This document shows positions 33,790 through 43,735 of a stretch of 62,343 bases of DNA, piece after piece (the first letter of the stretch is position 1; each line of letters starts with the position of its first letter). The stretch is from Chthoniobacter sp. (GTDB taxonomy: Bacteria; Verrucomicrobiota; Verrucomicrobiia; Chthoniobacterales; Chthoniobacteraceae), in NCBI GenBank assembly GCA_021414005.1, contig JAIOPH010000029.1:1-62343 (forward strand), in the 5' to 3' direction. The notes under the pieces are model-generated. The model was not told the DNA's origin. It saw only the letters and a program-made list of their open reading frames with translations, and did not search any database. Both the position numbers and the translations under genes were made by a program.

Positions 33790-35418
33790 ATGAAAAGAAG
33801 AACCTTTATCGTCCATGCCATCTCGGCGCTGGCTTCCATGGCTCTGGTGGCTGGTCGACCCGCAATTGCCGACGACATTCGCGAGGTTCATCTCGTCGTG
33901 TATGGCGGTACGCCGTGTGGAATCGCGACGGCGGTGACGGCTGCGAGGGAGGGGGTGAAAGTGGTGCTCGTCGAGCCGGCAAAGCATGTCGGTGGACTCA
34001 GTACCAGCGGGATCAACACGGCGGAGAGCGAGCACATGCTGAAGTGGACCATTGGCGGGTTCGCAAATGAGTTTTACCGCTGCCTTGGGAGGCATTACGG
34101 CACGGGTAAAGCGGAATATTTCTTCGAGTCGGGCGTGGCGGAGAAAGTCTATCTCGACCTGCTGGGCGAAGCTGGCGTGCAGGTGCGTTATGGCGCGAGC
34201 GTGGATAAGACAAGCATGGACGGCACGCGTATCACGAGCATCACCTTGACCGACGGCACGAAGCTGGAGGCCAGGGTATTTGTTGATGCTAGCTACGAGG
34301 GCGATCTCATGGCGCGAGCGAGGGTCAAATATACCGTGGGTCGCGAGTCTCAGGCGGAATTCGGTGAGACGGCAGCGGGGATTCGTTTTGACAAGACGCC
34401 GCGCAAGGCCCGCACAGTGGACGAGCAGGGCAGACTGCTTCCCGGCGTCAGCGCGTGGGCGATAGACCTCAAGGAGGGCGACGCACATCGCGCGCCAATG
34501 AACTACAACTTCCGCCTGACCGTGACGAGAGATCCGCAGTGGCGGGTGCCGATTCCTGCGCCGCGACATTACGACGCAAAGCGCTACGCGATGCTCGCCG
34601 ACTGGCTGCATGACAAGGCCGCACGCAACGAGTCCGTGAAACTCGCCGATTTTCTCGACCTCTACCCGCGCCGGAACGGGAGGATCGAGATGAACAACAA
34701 GCAAAATGCCATCATTTCGCTCGGGCACTTCGGCGGTCAGTTCGACTGGCCGGATGCCAGCTATGAGCAGCGCACCCGCATCTTTGAGGATCATCTCGAC
34801 TACACGCTCGGTTTGCTGCGCTTCCTCGCCAACGATGAGTCTGTGCCTGCGAGCGTGCGAGCCGAGATGCAGTTGCTGGGGCTGCACAAGGGCGAGTTCG
34901 CGGACAACGAATCCCTGCCCTATCAACTCTACGTCCGCGAAGCGCGGCGCATGAGAGGCGAGTACGTCGTCACGCAAAAGGACGTGCAGAACGAGCGCCG
35001 CAAGCCCGACAGCATTGGCATGAGCAGCCACTTCATTGATTGCCACCATGTCCAACGCGTCGCCCTGAACGAGCACGAGTTTGTGAACGAAGGCCGCATC
35101 TGGCGCATGGGCTACGCCTACCAGATCCCGTATCGCGCGCTCACGCCGAAAGCCGCCGAATGCACGAACCTTTTGGTGCCGGGAGCCGCGAGCTACACGC
35201 ATGTCGCCTTCTGCACACTGCGACTGGAGAGCGTCTGGATGATCACCGGCCATGCCGCCGGGGTCGCTGGAGCGATGGCCGCCAAGTCCGGCATTGATGT
35301 GCAAAGAGTCCCGCTGCCCGAACTTCAATCCAAACTCCGTGCTCAAGATCAGGTGCTCGATTTCCTCCCCGGCCAGCCAGAAAAGTGCGAACACCTCAAC
35401 GGCCCGCCCGAATTCTGA
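33790..35418 (+). CDS. Secreted FAD-dependent oxidoreductase (PF12831-like)
   Basis: A 542-residue protein. The N-terminus MKRRTFIVHAISALASMALVAGRPAIA has a paired arginine and hydrophobic stretch, compatible with Tat export of a folded flavoprotein. The Rossmann FAD site is HLVVYGGTPCGIATAVTAAREG with the acidic strand end VVLVEP, followed by KHVGGLSTSGINTAE, typical of the FAD_oxidored family common in Verrucomicrobiota and Planctomycetes. Later conserved stretches are VFVDASYEGDLMARA, NNKQNAIISLG and GRIWRMGYAYQIPYRALTPK. The substrate is unknown; sugar or polyol oxidation is a guess from family distribution. The ATG at 33790 directly follows the decayed antitoxin region. Confidence 0.85.
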   Translation: MKRRTFIVHAISALASMALVAGRPAIADDIREVHLVVYGGTPCGIATAVTAAREGVKVVLVEPAKHVGGLSTSGINTAESEHMLKWTIGGFANEFYRCLGRHYGTGKAEYFFESGVAEKVYLDLLGEAGVQVRYGASVDKTSMDGTRITSITLTDGTKLEARVFVDASYEGDLMARARVKYTVGRESQAEFGETAAGIRFDKTPRKARTVDEQGRLLPGVSAWAIDLKEGDAHRAPMNYNFRLTVTRDPQWRVPIPAPRHYDAKRYAMLADWLHDKAARNESVKLADFLDLYPRRNGRIEMNNKQNAIISLGHFGGQFDWPDASYEQRTRIFEDHLDYTLGLLRFLANDESVPASVRAEMQLLGLHKGEFADNESLPYQLYVREARRMRGEYVVTQKDVQNERRKPDSIGMSSHFIDCHHVQRVALNEHEFVNEGRIWRMGYAYQIPYRALTPKAAECTNLLVPGAASYTHVAFCTLRLESVWMITGHAAGVAGAMAAKSGIDVQRVPLPELQSKLRAQDQVLDFLPGQPEKCEHLNGPPEF

Positions 35419-35465
35419 CGGTAAAAGAGCCGCACGCCACGCGATCACGCAGTGTGGCAGGCCGG

Positions 35466-35909
35466 CTACTTCCAGCCCGCCCGCCGGAGGGCGCGTGTCA
35501 AAAGAAACTCCGCCTGCCGCCGCATCTTGCTGGCCTGGATGCTGATCGCGGAATTGATGCGCCGTTCGTAGTCGGAAACGCTGGTCACGTATTTCACGGC
35601 GTTGATGATCGTGATGCAGAACAGCCGAAACGTGTTCACGACGGCCAGGGCACCGCGTCCGCGGCCCTGCCGCGTGACCCAGGCGGGCAGTTTCACGCCG
35701 TGCTTGCCCGCCCCGGCGTTCCAGCCGCCCGCGAGCTTTCGCACGCGGGCAAAGAGTTCGCGCTGCAAGGCCCGCAACGCCGAGGCGTCCACGGCGTAGG
35801 GCTGCTTGAGGTTGCGCGGATTGATGCGGCCGGTGCGCACATGAGCCGCCGAGCGGTGCAATGCAGGCAGCGCCTGGCGGCGGCGGAAAAGGATCCTCCT
35901 ATGCTCCAT
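35466..35909 (-). CDS. Hypothetical protein of unknown family
   Basis: A 147-residue, strongly basic protein from the ATG at 35909. The middle reads GRINPRNLKQPYAVDASALR and the end YERRINSAISIQASKMRRQ, with helical, Arg-rich composition and no signal peptide or membrane segment. The C-terminal half resembles the small helical proteins found in prophage structural regions, but I cannot name a family. A frame extending to 36098 adds 63 residues of low-quality sequence and is not adopted. It is convergent with the FAD oxidoreductase and isolated in function from its neighbours. Confidence 0.45.
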   Translation of the reverse strand: MEHRRILFRRRQALPALHRSAAHVRTGRINPRNLKQPYAVDASALRALQRELFARVRKLAGGWNAGAGKHGVKLPAWVTRQGRGRGALAVVNTFRLFCITIINAVKYVTSVSDYERRINSAISIQASKMRRQAEFLLTRALRRAGWK

Positions 35910-36157
35910 GCACCCATAGTCGCCTGCGAATGTCCTCAACCCGCAGAACGCTTCGACACAGCATCGGAACTGCTGCGCGGGGTATAGTGATTGACTGTGC
36001 GTTCGAGAACTTGCGACCGCGACAGTCGTGCAGTTCCCAAGTGCTGGGTACATGCTTTGCCGGACTAGCGGAAACCACGCGGTTGAAGTGTCAGACATCG
36101 CCCACGGGCTCCTGAGCGCCGCTTTACGATGGCTCAGCCACCAGAAGCATTTTGCAC

Positions 36158-37414
36158 CTACTCAAAAAGCACGATTGCACCGCCAGCGGGTTCGAGCGGG
36201 AAGCTGAAGGAGCCGTCCTTGACCACGGCGTCCGTGTAGGTGCGGGTCTTCCGGTCGAAAACCCGGGGCTTGGCCGCGCGGGCCAGCTTCAGCGTCACGT
36301 TCTGCGCGGCGTAGGCGTTGTGGTTCGCAAGGAAGACCACGTCACGGTCCGTGTCGTGGTATTTAGAGACCCCCATGACGAACTCGCCACTCGTGGGTTG
36401 AATCCAGAAGTCGGCGGGAAAGGCGTTTTTCTCAAGACCGGGAGGCATGGCCGGCTTGTCGGCCGGCGCCTGCACGGGCCGGTCGTTCCAGTCCTTGGTC
36501 CAGAGGGTGGAATAGATGGCCGTGGGCAGGCCGATTCTGGCAATCTCAGTGCGCATGGGCTCGATCCAGGCATTCACCGCCGCGAGGTCTTTGCCATACC
36601 CGTTAAACTGGAAATCCTGCATGTTCATGATGCGTGAGCCGATGTGCCACATCGCCGCCCGCAACCCGCAGGCGATCGAGGTCGTCTGCGTGTAGAGCAG
36701 ACGGTTGAAATTGCCCTTTCCCGGCAGGCCGGCATCCGTGGTGCAGTAGCGACCCAGCCGGTTGTCGGTGACTTTCGCCGTGCTCCAAGCGGCCAGAAGA
36801 TTCGGGAAGTTTTTGTGCGGTCCCCGCTTCCACGCGAAGTCGTAATAGCTGATGAAGTCGGACTTGGCCAAAAAGCTCATGCCCCCGCTTTGGTAGGTTC
36901 CGGTGTAGGTGGCATGCGTCGGATCCCACGCATGCACGTTGTCGATGTCCCGCGCCCGCCCTGCGCCCTGATTGGCGAAACGGTCCGCCCAGAGATGGTA
37001 GGCGGCGACGGTCGGGTTGTTCCGCAGGGTCTTGAGCAGGGCCTCGCACTCCTGCGGGTTTTTGAACACATGCGGCTCCGCGAGCAGGTCCACCACCATG
37101 AGCACGTCATGCTTTTTGCAGAGAGCCTCCCGTTCCGGCGTGTACTTGCAGAGCACGGAGTTGAAATGCCCTTCCTTGGTGATGGCCTCCAGAAGCTTCT
37201 CAAACTGCGCGGGGTCCTGCGGCATGGGGTCGTCGCCGTAGCCATTGATGAAAATCGCGAGATAGGTTTTCGGGCGGCGCCTGGCCTGTGCTTCCCTGCT
37301 GTCAGGCGAATCCTCCGCGCCGGAGGATACGAAGCCAGGCGTGCAGAGAAGGACAAGGGACGCCAGCAGCGTGGCGGTGCGATGAAGTTTGGGAAACATG
37401 CTAACGGTTTTCAT
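36158..37414 (-). CDS. Secreted glycosidase-like hypothetical protein
   Basis: A 418-residue protein with a signal peptide (FPKLHRTATLLASLVLLCTPGFVSSG). The central region has the alternating pattern of a TIM barrel (TYLAIFINGYGDDP, VLMVVDLLAEPHVFKNPQ, VAAYHLWADRFANQG, SFLAKSDFISYYDFAWKRGP, GLRAAMWHIGSRIMNMQDF). A C-terminal beta domain ends SFSFPLEPAGGAIVLFE, as in many glycoside hydrolases. No family-specific catalytic pair can be assigned by eye. It is the last gene of the three-gene minus-strand operon 39648-36158 of secreted proteins, with gaps of 34 and 46 bases. Confidence 0.6.
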   Translation of the reverse strand: MKTVSMFPKLHRTATLLASLVLLCTPGFVSSGAEDSPDSREAQARRRPKTYLAIFINGYGDDPMPQDPAQFEKLLEAITKEGHFNSVLCKYTPEREALCKKHDVLMVVDLLAEPHVFKNPQECEALLKTLRNNPTVAAYHLWADRFANQGAGRARDIDNVHAWDPTHATYTGTYQSGGMSFLAKSDFISYYDFAWKRGPHKNFPNLLAAWSTAKVTDNRLGRYCTTDAGLPGKGNFNRLLYTQTTSIACGLRAAMWHIGSRIMNMQDFQFNGYGKDLAAVNAWIEPMRTEIARIGLPTAIYSTLWTKDWNDRPVQAPADKPAMPPGLEKNAFPADFWIQPTSGEFVMGVSKYHDTDRDVVFLANHNAYAAQNVTLKLARAAKPRVFDRKTRTYTDAVVKDGSFSFPLEPAGGAIVLFE

Positions 37415-37460
37415 ATGATGGTCATTGCCCCGGGTTACAACTTCGGGCGTTCACGTTGGT

Positions 37461-38588
37461 TCATGGACCGGTTTCAGATTCGCAATAAAACAGGTCCGCA
37501 GCGATGTCGTTCCCCTCGATCTCGTCGCGGCGGCTGCTTTCCAATTGAGGGTGTTCGTCCAAGGGTTCGACACTTAGTTCAACGGCCATGCCGGGCTGGC
37601 GGTCGGCGATGGGCAAACGCTTGCCGTCCATAATCATCCAGTGGAGCACCGTGATCGTCGGATGCTTCCATTCGCCCGCCAGCACCCGGTCAACCTTGTA
37701 TTCGGCGGCGGTCAGACTGCGCGTATAGGGGCGGATCTCCTCAATGCTGGACGTTTTTGCCTGGCGCAGGAGGGTTCCGCGGAAACGGATCTTGGTCGCG
37801 GGCTTGCGCTCGGCCTGCACGGCCTTACTCACGGTCGCTTCTCCGGTGGCTTCGGTGGCGGTCAGCGCGCGGGAAAAAATTGCAATGCCTTCCATTCGCC
37901 CGCGCCACAAATCGGCACCCGACCACGCGGCACCGATGACAAGCTGCCGCGCGCCCCAAGCCGTCGCGCCAGCGGGCAGCGCCCCGGAGCCGGCGGGTTT
38001 GCCACCGCAATAAGCGGCCCACTTCTCTTTGTCGCAGGTGACTACGACGTGAACGGGCGTTCCGGCCCCGAGCGCGAAGAGCGCGAACACTTTTTTCCCG
38101 CCCACGCGCAACGCCAGGCCGGTGCTGTCCTGCAGCAGCGCGGCATCTTCGCCGCCGTTGTCGCCGTAGGCGAACAGCACTCCGGGTGACTTCGCGGGCG
38201 CTTCCGCCGGAGTGAGCGTAAGTTCAATGGTGAATGCGCCGGATTTGGCCACCTGCATGCCGACCCATGGGCCAGCTTCCCTCAAGTGAAAGGATCCGCC
38301 GTCGCAAAGCAGTTCATGGAAACGACCAAACAACGCCCGCCCACGGGGGGCACAGTCCAAGGTTAGTAGTTCCAGGCCCTTGGGATCGAACGCCACGAAG
38401 GGCGTGGTGATATTGCCATCGCGAAGCCCGAATACCGCACCCGCAACACCGGGCCATGCGGGTGCTGGCGCGGTGCCCGTCTCGGCGACAGCGCGAACCG
38501 GATTCACTACGACTGCGAGCAAGAGGCAGGCTGCCAGCGCCGCTAGGCTCGCCCCGGCACTTTTCTGTCGCAGTGAACGGAGCGTCAT
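37461..38588 (-). CDS. Secreted LamG-like jellyroll protein
   Basis: A 375-residue protein with a signal peptide (SAGASLAALAACLLLAVVVNPVRAVA) followed by a concanavalin A/LamG-type beta sandwich: KSGAFTIELTLTPAEAPAKS, the stretch GVLFAYGDNGGEDAALLQ, ALRVGGKKVFALFALGAG, WRGRMEGIAIFSRALTATE. Such domains bind carbohydrate or protein ligands outside the cell. The about 120-residue C-terminal tail (SIEEIRPYTRSLTAAEYKVD ... FYCESETGP) is of unknown type. Middle gene of a three-gene operon of exported proteins. Confidence 0.7.
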   Translation of the reverse strand: MTLRSLRQKSAGASLAALAACLLLAVVVNPVRAVAETGTAPAPAWPGVAGAVFGLRDGNITTPFVAFDPKGLELLTLDCAPRGRALFGRFHELLCDGGSFHLREAGPWVGMQVAKSGAFTIELTLTPAEAPAKSPGVLFAYGDNGGEDAALLQDSTGLALRVGGKKVFALFALGAGTPVHVVVTCDKEKWAAYCGGKPAGSGALPAGATAWGARQLVIGAAWSGADLWRGRMEGIAIFSRALTATEATGEATVSKAVQAERKPATKIRFRGTLLRQAKTSSIEEIRPYTRSLTAAEYKVDRVLAGEWKHPTITVLHWMIMDGKRLPIADRQPGMAVELSVEPLDEHPQLESSRRDEIEGNDIAADLFYCESETGP

Positions 38589-38622
38589 GACCGGCTTCGT
38601 TTGGTGGGCAAACGTTCGCGCT

Positions 38623-39648
38623 TTAACGCTTTGGCTCGACCCACACTTGCGATTGCCAGCACTGGGGGCCCTTTTCCGCGCTCACCCGCACCCATTTCTC
38701 GATCTTGCTGTAACCATCATCGAACTGGCCCATCCAGATTTGGGCGTTGGCCCCGGCCGGGGCGACGAGCGTAATAAAGCGTGGGTCGGTGCTCCAGCGG
38801 GTGAGCCAGGTGTTGTTGGCCTTTTGGGCTTCGGTGAGCATGCCGGTGACAACGACCTTCCGGACGTTGGCATTGTCCGCATCGCACATGCTAATTGAAC
38901 GGTGATCGCCATCCAAGCGAAACAGGCGGTAGGAATTATCGGGAGCCATCGAAGGGAAGCAACCCCCGCCGAACGTTTTGTAGGTGGACTTGGCCTGATC
39001 GACTTTGCCTTCCGCGTCAAACTCGAGTTTTAGCTGTCCGATATTGGACCAGCTTGGCTCAAAACAGGCACGGGTGCCATCGGCGGAAAACATCAGGTAG
39101 ATGTGGCTGGACGTGCGGTCCCAGAACAACTCCCGTGCTTCAGGCTTGTCCACAGGAAAACGCAAGATTTTTCCCCCACCCGGCACATTCCATGGCTCAC
39201 CCTTGTCTCCGGACTCGTTGACATACACCCATGTTTTCTTGGTCTTGGGATCAGTCCAAACGGCCAGCAGGTTATTGCCGGGACCGGCGGGGAACTCGGT
39301 GACTTTTTTGGTCTCCGTGTCATACATCTTGACCCTGCGATCCGCCGGAGCTTTTCCTGTGGAGGCTAGCACATGAAAACCATCCGCTGTGATCAACGGG
39401 GCGCTGCCGGAAAATGGCAGATCGATTTCGACGCCGTCTTTCGTGTCCAGGAATTTGAGTTTCATGTCCTTCTCGGTGCCTTGATTCCACACCGCCTTCA
39501 CGCGGCGACCACCGGTCAACTCGATCAATTCCTTTTTCCTGGTGTCGGTCTCGGTGGCGGTGAGTCCCACATTCAGCACCAGTCCCAGAGTGAGCGCCAT
39601 CACAGAAAAGGTCGCTCCAATGCTATTGCGTCGCAGTAGTCGTATCAT
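38623..39648 (-). CDS. Secreted TolB/WD40-like beta-propeller protein
   Basis: A 341-residue exported protein (signal peptide GATFSVMALTLGLVLNVGLTA) with repeated beta-propeller blades of the type PLITADGFHVLAST, RVKMYDTETKKVTEFPAGPG, HIYLMFSADGTRACFEPSW, FPSMAPDNSYRLFRLDGDH and ITLVAPAGANAQIWMG. The DG-x-(H/R)-(V/A) pattern is typical of TolB-like and PQQ-type blades. The role is unknown; propellers of this sort scaffold or sense ligands at the cell surface. It is the first gene of the operon, and a candidate operator lies 157 bases upstream. Confidence 0.7.
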   Translation of the reverse strand: MIRLLRRNSIGATFSVMALTLGLVLNVGLTATETDTRKKELIELTGGRRVKAVWNQGTEKDMKLKFLDTKDGVEIDLPFSGSAPLITADGFHVLASTGKAPADRRVKMYDTETKKVTEFPAGPGNNLLAVWTDPKTKKTWVYVNESGDKGEPWNVPGGGKILRFPVDKPEARELFWDRTSSHIYLMFSADGTRACFEPSWSNIGQLKLEFDAEGKVDQAKSTYKTFGGGCFPSMAPDNSYRLFRLDGDHRSISMCDADNANVRKVVVTGMLTEAQKANNTWLTRWSTDPRFITLVAPAGANAQIWMGQFDDGYSKIEKWVRVSAEKGPQCWQSQVWVEPKR

Positions 39649-39804
39649 GGTTTATTTGGATGGATTGCAGTTTGTTGATTTTGATGTAGGCAAACGTTGG
39701 CAGCATGCAGGTGGACAATGTTCAACGGCCCCACCGTTCGCGTAGCACGGGCTTGCAGAGAACAGCGTGCCCGTTGGCGGTGAAAGAAGGAAAATATTTC
39801 CGCT

Positions 39805-39821
39805 TGTCATGCGGAATGACA
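39805..39821. promoter_or_regulatory. Candidate operator TGTCAT-N5-ATGACA, copy 2
   Basis: A perfect 6-base inverted repeat with a 5-base spacer (GCGGA). It lies in the 259-base gap upstream of the beta-propeller operon, whose first start codon is at 39648. The identical half-sites and spacing occur at 55803-55819 next to a GntR/LacI-type regulator gene. The outer TGT...ACA pattern fits GntR-type palindromes. Binding is inference. Confidence 0.5.
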
Positions 39822-39907
39822 CGTCCGCAGGAGTTGCATGCAGAACGTTTTCAAAATCGGACAGCCGCATTTTATTGACTGCGTGAGCCGGGTGTTTGTC
39901 CTAGGCA

Positions 39908-42601
39908 TCATTGGGACGAGCCAATTTTTAGATTAGGAATCGGAGTTCCATCCGCTGCCCTGATTCTGGCGTACGCGTGCCAGTCTCCGGTCCCCTGCGT
40001 GATTTTGAGCAGAAGGGTATTCGCCCCTTTCTCGAAGTGAACAGGCACCTTGTCTTCGCCGGGTCTTATTCCGCGTGTCACTGGGTTAGCGAATACCTCT
40101 TTGCCGTTGATCCATGCCTTGATTCCGTCATCGGAACCAAGTTCAAGCCGCGCGTCGGTCGCACCAGAAACCTCGATCGAGGCACGAAGGTAAATAGCGC
40201 AATTTTCGCGCGGCCCCTTAACCTTCGCTCTTTCAAGCGCGTTTCTGATCTCGATGATACCATCGGCAAAGGTTCCCACGTTGACCCAAGCGGCGTCGGG
40301 TGCCGGACTGGTTTCAGGAGGGAAGACACTGGCCACAAGTTCTTTGCAGCTCTTGTTTTCCTCGGTGTAAATCTTTGACATCTGCCAGGCGGTAACCACT
40401 CCGACGAGCGCTTCCTGCCTCTCCTTTTGCCTGATGGCATCCTCCGCGTTGGCCACCTTGATTCGCTCGGCATTGTAGCTGTCTATTTGATCGAGCTTCT
40501 TAAGCAGACTGACCGCCACTTCGGATTTTCCGCCTGTGGCAATCCCTCGCATCCATTCGAGAACTATGGGCTTGTTGGCAAACTCCCACGCATGAAGCTG
40601 CAAATCCTGAAGGCAGTTTTCTCGCAGCTTTGGTGGAAGCTCCTCATACAAGCCTTTTGCCTCAATGAGCGCCTTCTGATGGATAGGTGCATAGCGATCC
40701 CGCAGCAATCGCAGGGTCTCGAAAATGCGCTGGTAAAGGACCGGACTCTGTTTCAGCGCTTCCAGCGCCGCGATCGTCTGGGGTTTGTATTGATTAGCAT
40801 AGGAAACGGGCGACGGCGTGGCCTCTCTGCGCACCCAAAAAAGGACATCGATTTCATGTGTTGCGAGGCCATTTTTCACACGGAAGCGCATGCTTTGGGG
40901 GCCGGCCTGTGTCACCAGAGGGGACCAGGATAACTCTCCAGTTTCACTATTTAATTCCACGCCGTCCAAACTCTGAACCGGCTCGAATAGCAAGTGGCCG
41001 CCATCTTTCGCACTGGCCTTCAACAGAAGTTTAACCTGTTTGCCGGAAACGACAGGGATCGGCTCCAGCGATTGCACCTCCAGCGTGCCGTCCGCCTTAT
41101 CCGCGCGTTTCACCGAGATTTCCATGGACGCGACGACCCCGTTCTGCTGCTCGTCAAAAGCCGAGAAATCAACTTTCCAGGACCCTGTCTGACCGGACGG
41201 TTTCCATTTGAAGCGGCCCTGATCGAGAACGGCACCCACTGGAGCGTGAGCCATCTTTAAAGTGAAAAGCGCGGGCTTTGAATGCTTGATCGCAATCGGC
41301 ACATCAATTGAACCATCAGAAGCAACCGTCGGACGGGGTGGCAAAATGATAGAGGGTTTCTCGTAGGGAATCACTTTTACACGCCAGCCTCGGCATCTTG
41401 ACATGAACCCGAAATCGCGCCGGACGGCGTCGCTTTGTATATCGAGGTTTGCGCCCACTTGATGGATGCCCGGCGTTGACGCCGCGCTGTGGAGTTGAAA
41501 AGCAACGTCGCCCACATCTGAACTCGCGACCCGCTGCCCGTCCACATACAGATTCAAACGCGATTTCAACCACTCGGGAGGCTGACAAACCATGTCAATG
41601 GCGCGCACATGAAAGTCAACGGACTCACCCTTCCAGACTACTACCTCCTGAACTGCTGGAACGGCGACAGTAAATAGATCCACATAGCGAAAAAAGTTGG
41701 TTTCCATACCCTCGTTACAGACAGCGCAAAATGCGTCGCGATTTCCCCGCATGATGCAACCCACCTCAGGCCTGTATATCCCCTTCACCCATCCCGCGCC
41801 CTCCGAATTGACGACCTTGGTTCCCTTCCCGAGCTTTAATGATCCGAACAGTCCCGGCCACTCCTCGTCGACCCAATAGTGCCACTTGCAAAGTCTGGGA
41901 TTTTCATACGCTGTGACATTAACCGTCATCTCCTCCAAGGGGCCGGGGTCTCCGACAAAAGGGTCACTCCTCTGGATATATTCATCTCCCAATCCGGCAA
42001 AGCCGTGGCCCAACTCGTGGGCCGCCGCAAACGAATTTACCGTATTGCTTTTATTTAAGGTCAAAACTCCCCAAGTGCCTGTCGCGGCAGTGGAGAATGC
42101 GGAATTGTGGAGCACCACAGTTGCCCCCGATTTTGCCGCGTATCGCGAGTATTCCACCGCGATGCCGTTATCGCATCCCAATATGTTCCCCTTGTATCCC
42201 ATGACCTTGAGCCTTGATGACTCTACACTCTCATCACCGACAAACACGGCATGAATATTGACCAGTTTTCGATAACGCAACCAAGGGTCCTTGGACAAGA
42301 GAGTCTTTGCAAGTTTTTCGCATGCCGCGTGGAAATCACCCATCTGATCAGCAGTAAAACCCGCCGACACGACTACCACATCCAGATAGTTTGAGCCCAC
42401 ACCTGATTGATGAATGGTCCTGATGTCCAGTATCCCCTTTGTCTCACGGAGATATTTCGCGTAGGCACTGGCCGGATCTTCCGCGGGAATGGGCGGCACC
42501 GCCATCAATGGCATAAGGAATAGAGCAAGGCAGGATTCGAAAAGCGTCAAAGAGAGCATGAATCTGCATAGCAAGGACGCGGAGCGTGAATGGTTATTCA
42601 T
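39908..42601 (-). CDS. Secreted M64-family metallopeptidase with PA14/CBM-like C-terminus
   Basis: An 897-residue exported protein. After a signal sequence (SLTLFESCLALFLMPLMAVP) comes a peptidase M64 (IgA-peptidase-type) domain. The zinc site is HELGHGFAGLGDEY with the first His at residue 195, preceded by SFAAA; the start of the domain is LDVVVVSAGFTADQMGDFHA. The mid-part carries Ig/cadherin-like beta segments (TVASDGSIDVPIAIKHSKPA; LSWSPLVTQAGPQSMRFRVK), then a helical region. The last about 110 residues form a PA14/CBM6-like sandwich (RLELGSDDGIKAWINGKEVF ... ANTLLLKITQGTGDWHAYAR). It is the last gene of the MBOAT operon, 12 bases after the preceding gene, so it probably processes a surface protein of the same system. 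Confidence 0.85.
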   Translation of the reverse strand: MNNHSRSASLLCRFMLSLTLFESCLALFLMPLMAVPPIPAEDPASAYAKYLRETKGILDIRTIHQSGVGSNYLDVVVVSAGFTADQMGDFHAACEKLAKTLLSKDPWLRYRKLVNIHAVFVGDESVESSRLKVMGYKGNILGCDNGIAVEYSRYAAKSGATVVLHNSAFSTAATGTWGVLTLNKSNTVNSFAAAHELGHGFAGLGDEYIQRSDPFVGDPGPLEEMTVNVTAYENPRLCKWHYWVDEEWPGLFGSLKLGKGTKVVNSEGAGWVKGIYRPEVGCIMRGNRDAFCAVCNEGMETNFFRYVDLFTVAVPAVQEVVVWKGESVDFHVRAIDMVCQPPEWLKSRLNLYVDGQRVASSDVGDVAFQLHSAASTPGIHQVGANLDIQSDAVRRDFGFMSRCRGWRVKVIPYEKPSIILPPRPTVASDGSIDVPIAIKHSKPALFTLKMAHAPVGAVLDQGRFKWKPSGQTGSWKVDFSAFDEQQNGVVASMEISVKRADKADGTLEVQSLEPIPVVSGKQVKLLLKASAKDGGHLLFEPVQSLDGVELNSETGELSWSPLVTQAGPQSMRFRVKNGLATHEIDVLFWVRREATPSPVSYANQYKPQTIAALEALKQSPVLYQRIFETLRLLRDRYAPIHQKALIEAKGLYEELPPKLRENCLQDLQLHAWEFANKPIVLEWMRGIATGGKSEVAVSLLKKLDQIDSYNAERIKVANAEDAIRQKERQEALVGVVTAWQMSKIYTEENKSCKELVASVFPPETSPAPDAAWVNVGTFADGIIEIRNALERAKVKGPRENCAIYLRASIEVSGATDARLELGSDDGIKAWINGKEVFANPVTRGIRPGEDKVPVHFEKGANTLLLKITQGTGDWHAYARIRAADGTPIPNLKIGSSQ

Positions 42602-42613
42602 GGACGAGTCTTA

Positions 42614-43687
42614 TTACTTTGATACAGGAACCAGCCGCCAGCCCTGACTTTCGGTGAATTCGCGGGCAGTGAAGCACCACACGACGATCTTCTTTTTTCC
42701 AAAATAGCCGGGCTCCGCGATACCCCGCCGGTATAAATTGATGCGTGCCGGCGTGGCACCGGACCCGCGAACCCCAATGAGGTCCACTGCAAAGCCCAAC
42801 TCATAGGCTAAATGGTCGGCCAGTCCGGCTCCTGCCGCGTGCATGTCGCCGCCAGCTTGGAAGACCAGGTTATGGCTGTCGCCCAGCAGGATCACCGGAC
42901 TGTTGCGGTCTGGGGCCACTGGTCCTCCGCCTGGGACGTTGATCATCCGCAGTTTCAGGGTATCGCGCTCCGGACGCGATCCCTCCGCCAGCGCGCTCCA
43001 CAAGTCTCCCGTGATCGGCACGGAAACGGCGCGCTGCCCGAACTTGGTTCGCGTGAGTCCGGCGTACCAATTTTTCTGCCGGATCACCTCGGCGATACGC
43101 TGCGCGGCGAGGTTGCAGGCCAGGCCCGACCAGTGCGTATCCTGACGGCAATAGACGGGGCCGTCCTCAGCCAGGCGATTCGCCAGGAAGTCATCCGTGA
43201 GATCGAGCACGTTCACACCCTTCTCGCGCAGGAGTGTATAGAACTCCTGATGGATCGCATCCAGTCTGGCCGGTGCCTTGCCATCCACTGGCTTGGCTAC
43301 GGTGCTGGCCACCTTATCCGGAAAGATGATCGCTTTGGCTGGAACCGGGACGAGGAGCAACTCGATGCCGAGGGCATCGAGCTGACGCTTGAAATCCAGG
43401 ATCGCGGGCAGAGGGTCGGCATCCTGAGCTTTCGTAGCCCGGCTGACGGCAGCCGCGGCCTCGCCCCAGAACCGGCCCACCCCCAGATGGCGCAGTTCGT
43501 TGCCGAGGAAAAGCCAGCCATCGGCGCCGGCAATGACCATCGAGTCGCCCGCGCCGGAGGCCTTTTTCGCGCAGACTTCGCGAAAGGCGGCGGGGGAATC
43601 TTCCCCGGCTGAGGCAAGGCCGGCTTGGAGCAAGAGCGCAAGCGCCAGCAACGCTCCAGTGAAGCGGCTGAGGATCTGGGTAGGCAT
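42614..43687 (-). CDS. AlgX/AlgJ-like SGNH-type O-acetyltransferase accessory protein
   Basis: A 357-residue exported protein (signal peptide LSRFTGALLALALLLQAGLASA). SGNH-type landmarks of the AlgX/AlgJ branch are present: the serine-containing VILLGDSHNLVF, the aspartate-histidine pair QDTHWSGLACNLAAQRI, and DGWLFLGNELRHLG near the start. Family members transfer acetyl groups to exported polysaccharide in the periplasm. The start at 43687 places the signal peptide first; an ATG at 43726 would add 13 residues. It directly follows a second AlgX-like gene and precedes the M64 peptidase on the same operon. Confidence 0.82.
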   Translation of the reverse strand: MPTQILSRFTGALLALALLLQAGLASAGEDSPAAFREVCAKKASGAGDSMVIAGADGWLFLGNELRHLGVGRFWGEAAAAVSRATKAQDADPLPAILDFKRQLDALGIELLLVPVPAKAIIFPDKVASTVAKPVDGKAPARLDAIHQEFYTLLREKGVNVLDLTDDFLANRLAEDGPVYCRQDTHWSGLACNLAAQRIAEVIRQKNWYAGLTRTKFGQRAVSVPITGDLWSALAEGSRPERDTLKLRMINVPGGGPVAPDRNSPVILLGDSHNLVFQAGGDMHAAGAGLADHLAYELGFAVDLIGVRGSGATPARINLYRRGIAEPGYFGKKKIVVWCFTAREFTESQGWRLVPVSK

Positions 43688-43735
43688 GGCTTTTATCTGA
43701 GAGGAGGGATCGTTGAAAACGTGCATCGCAGTCTG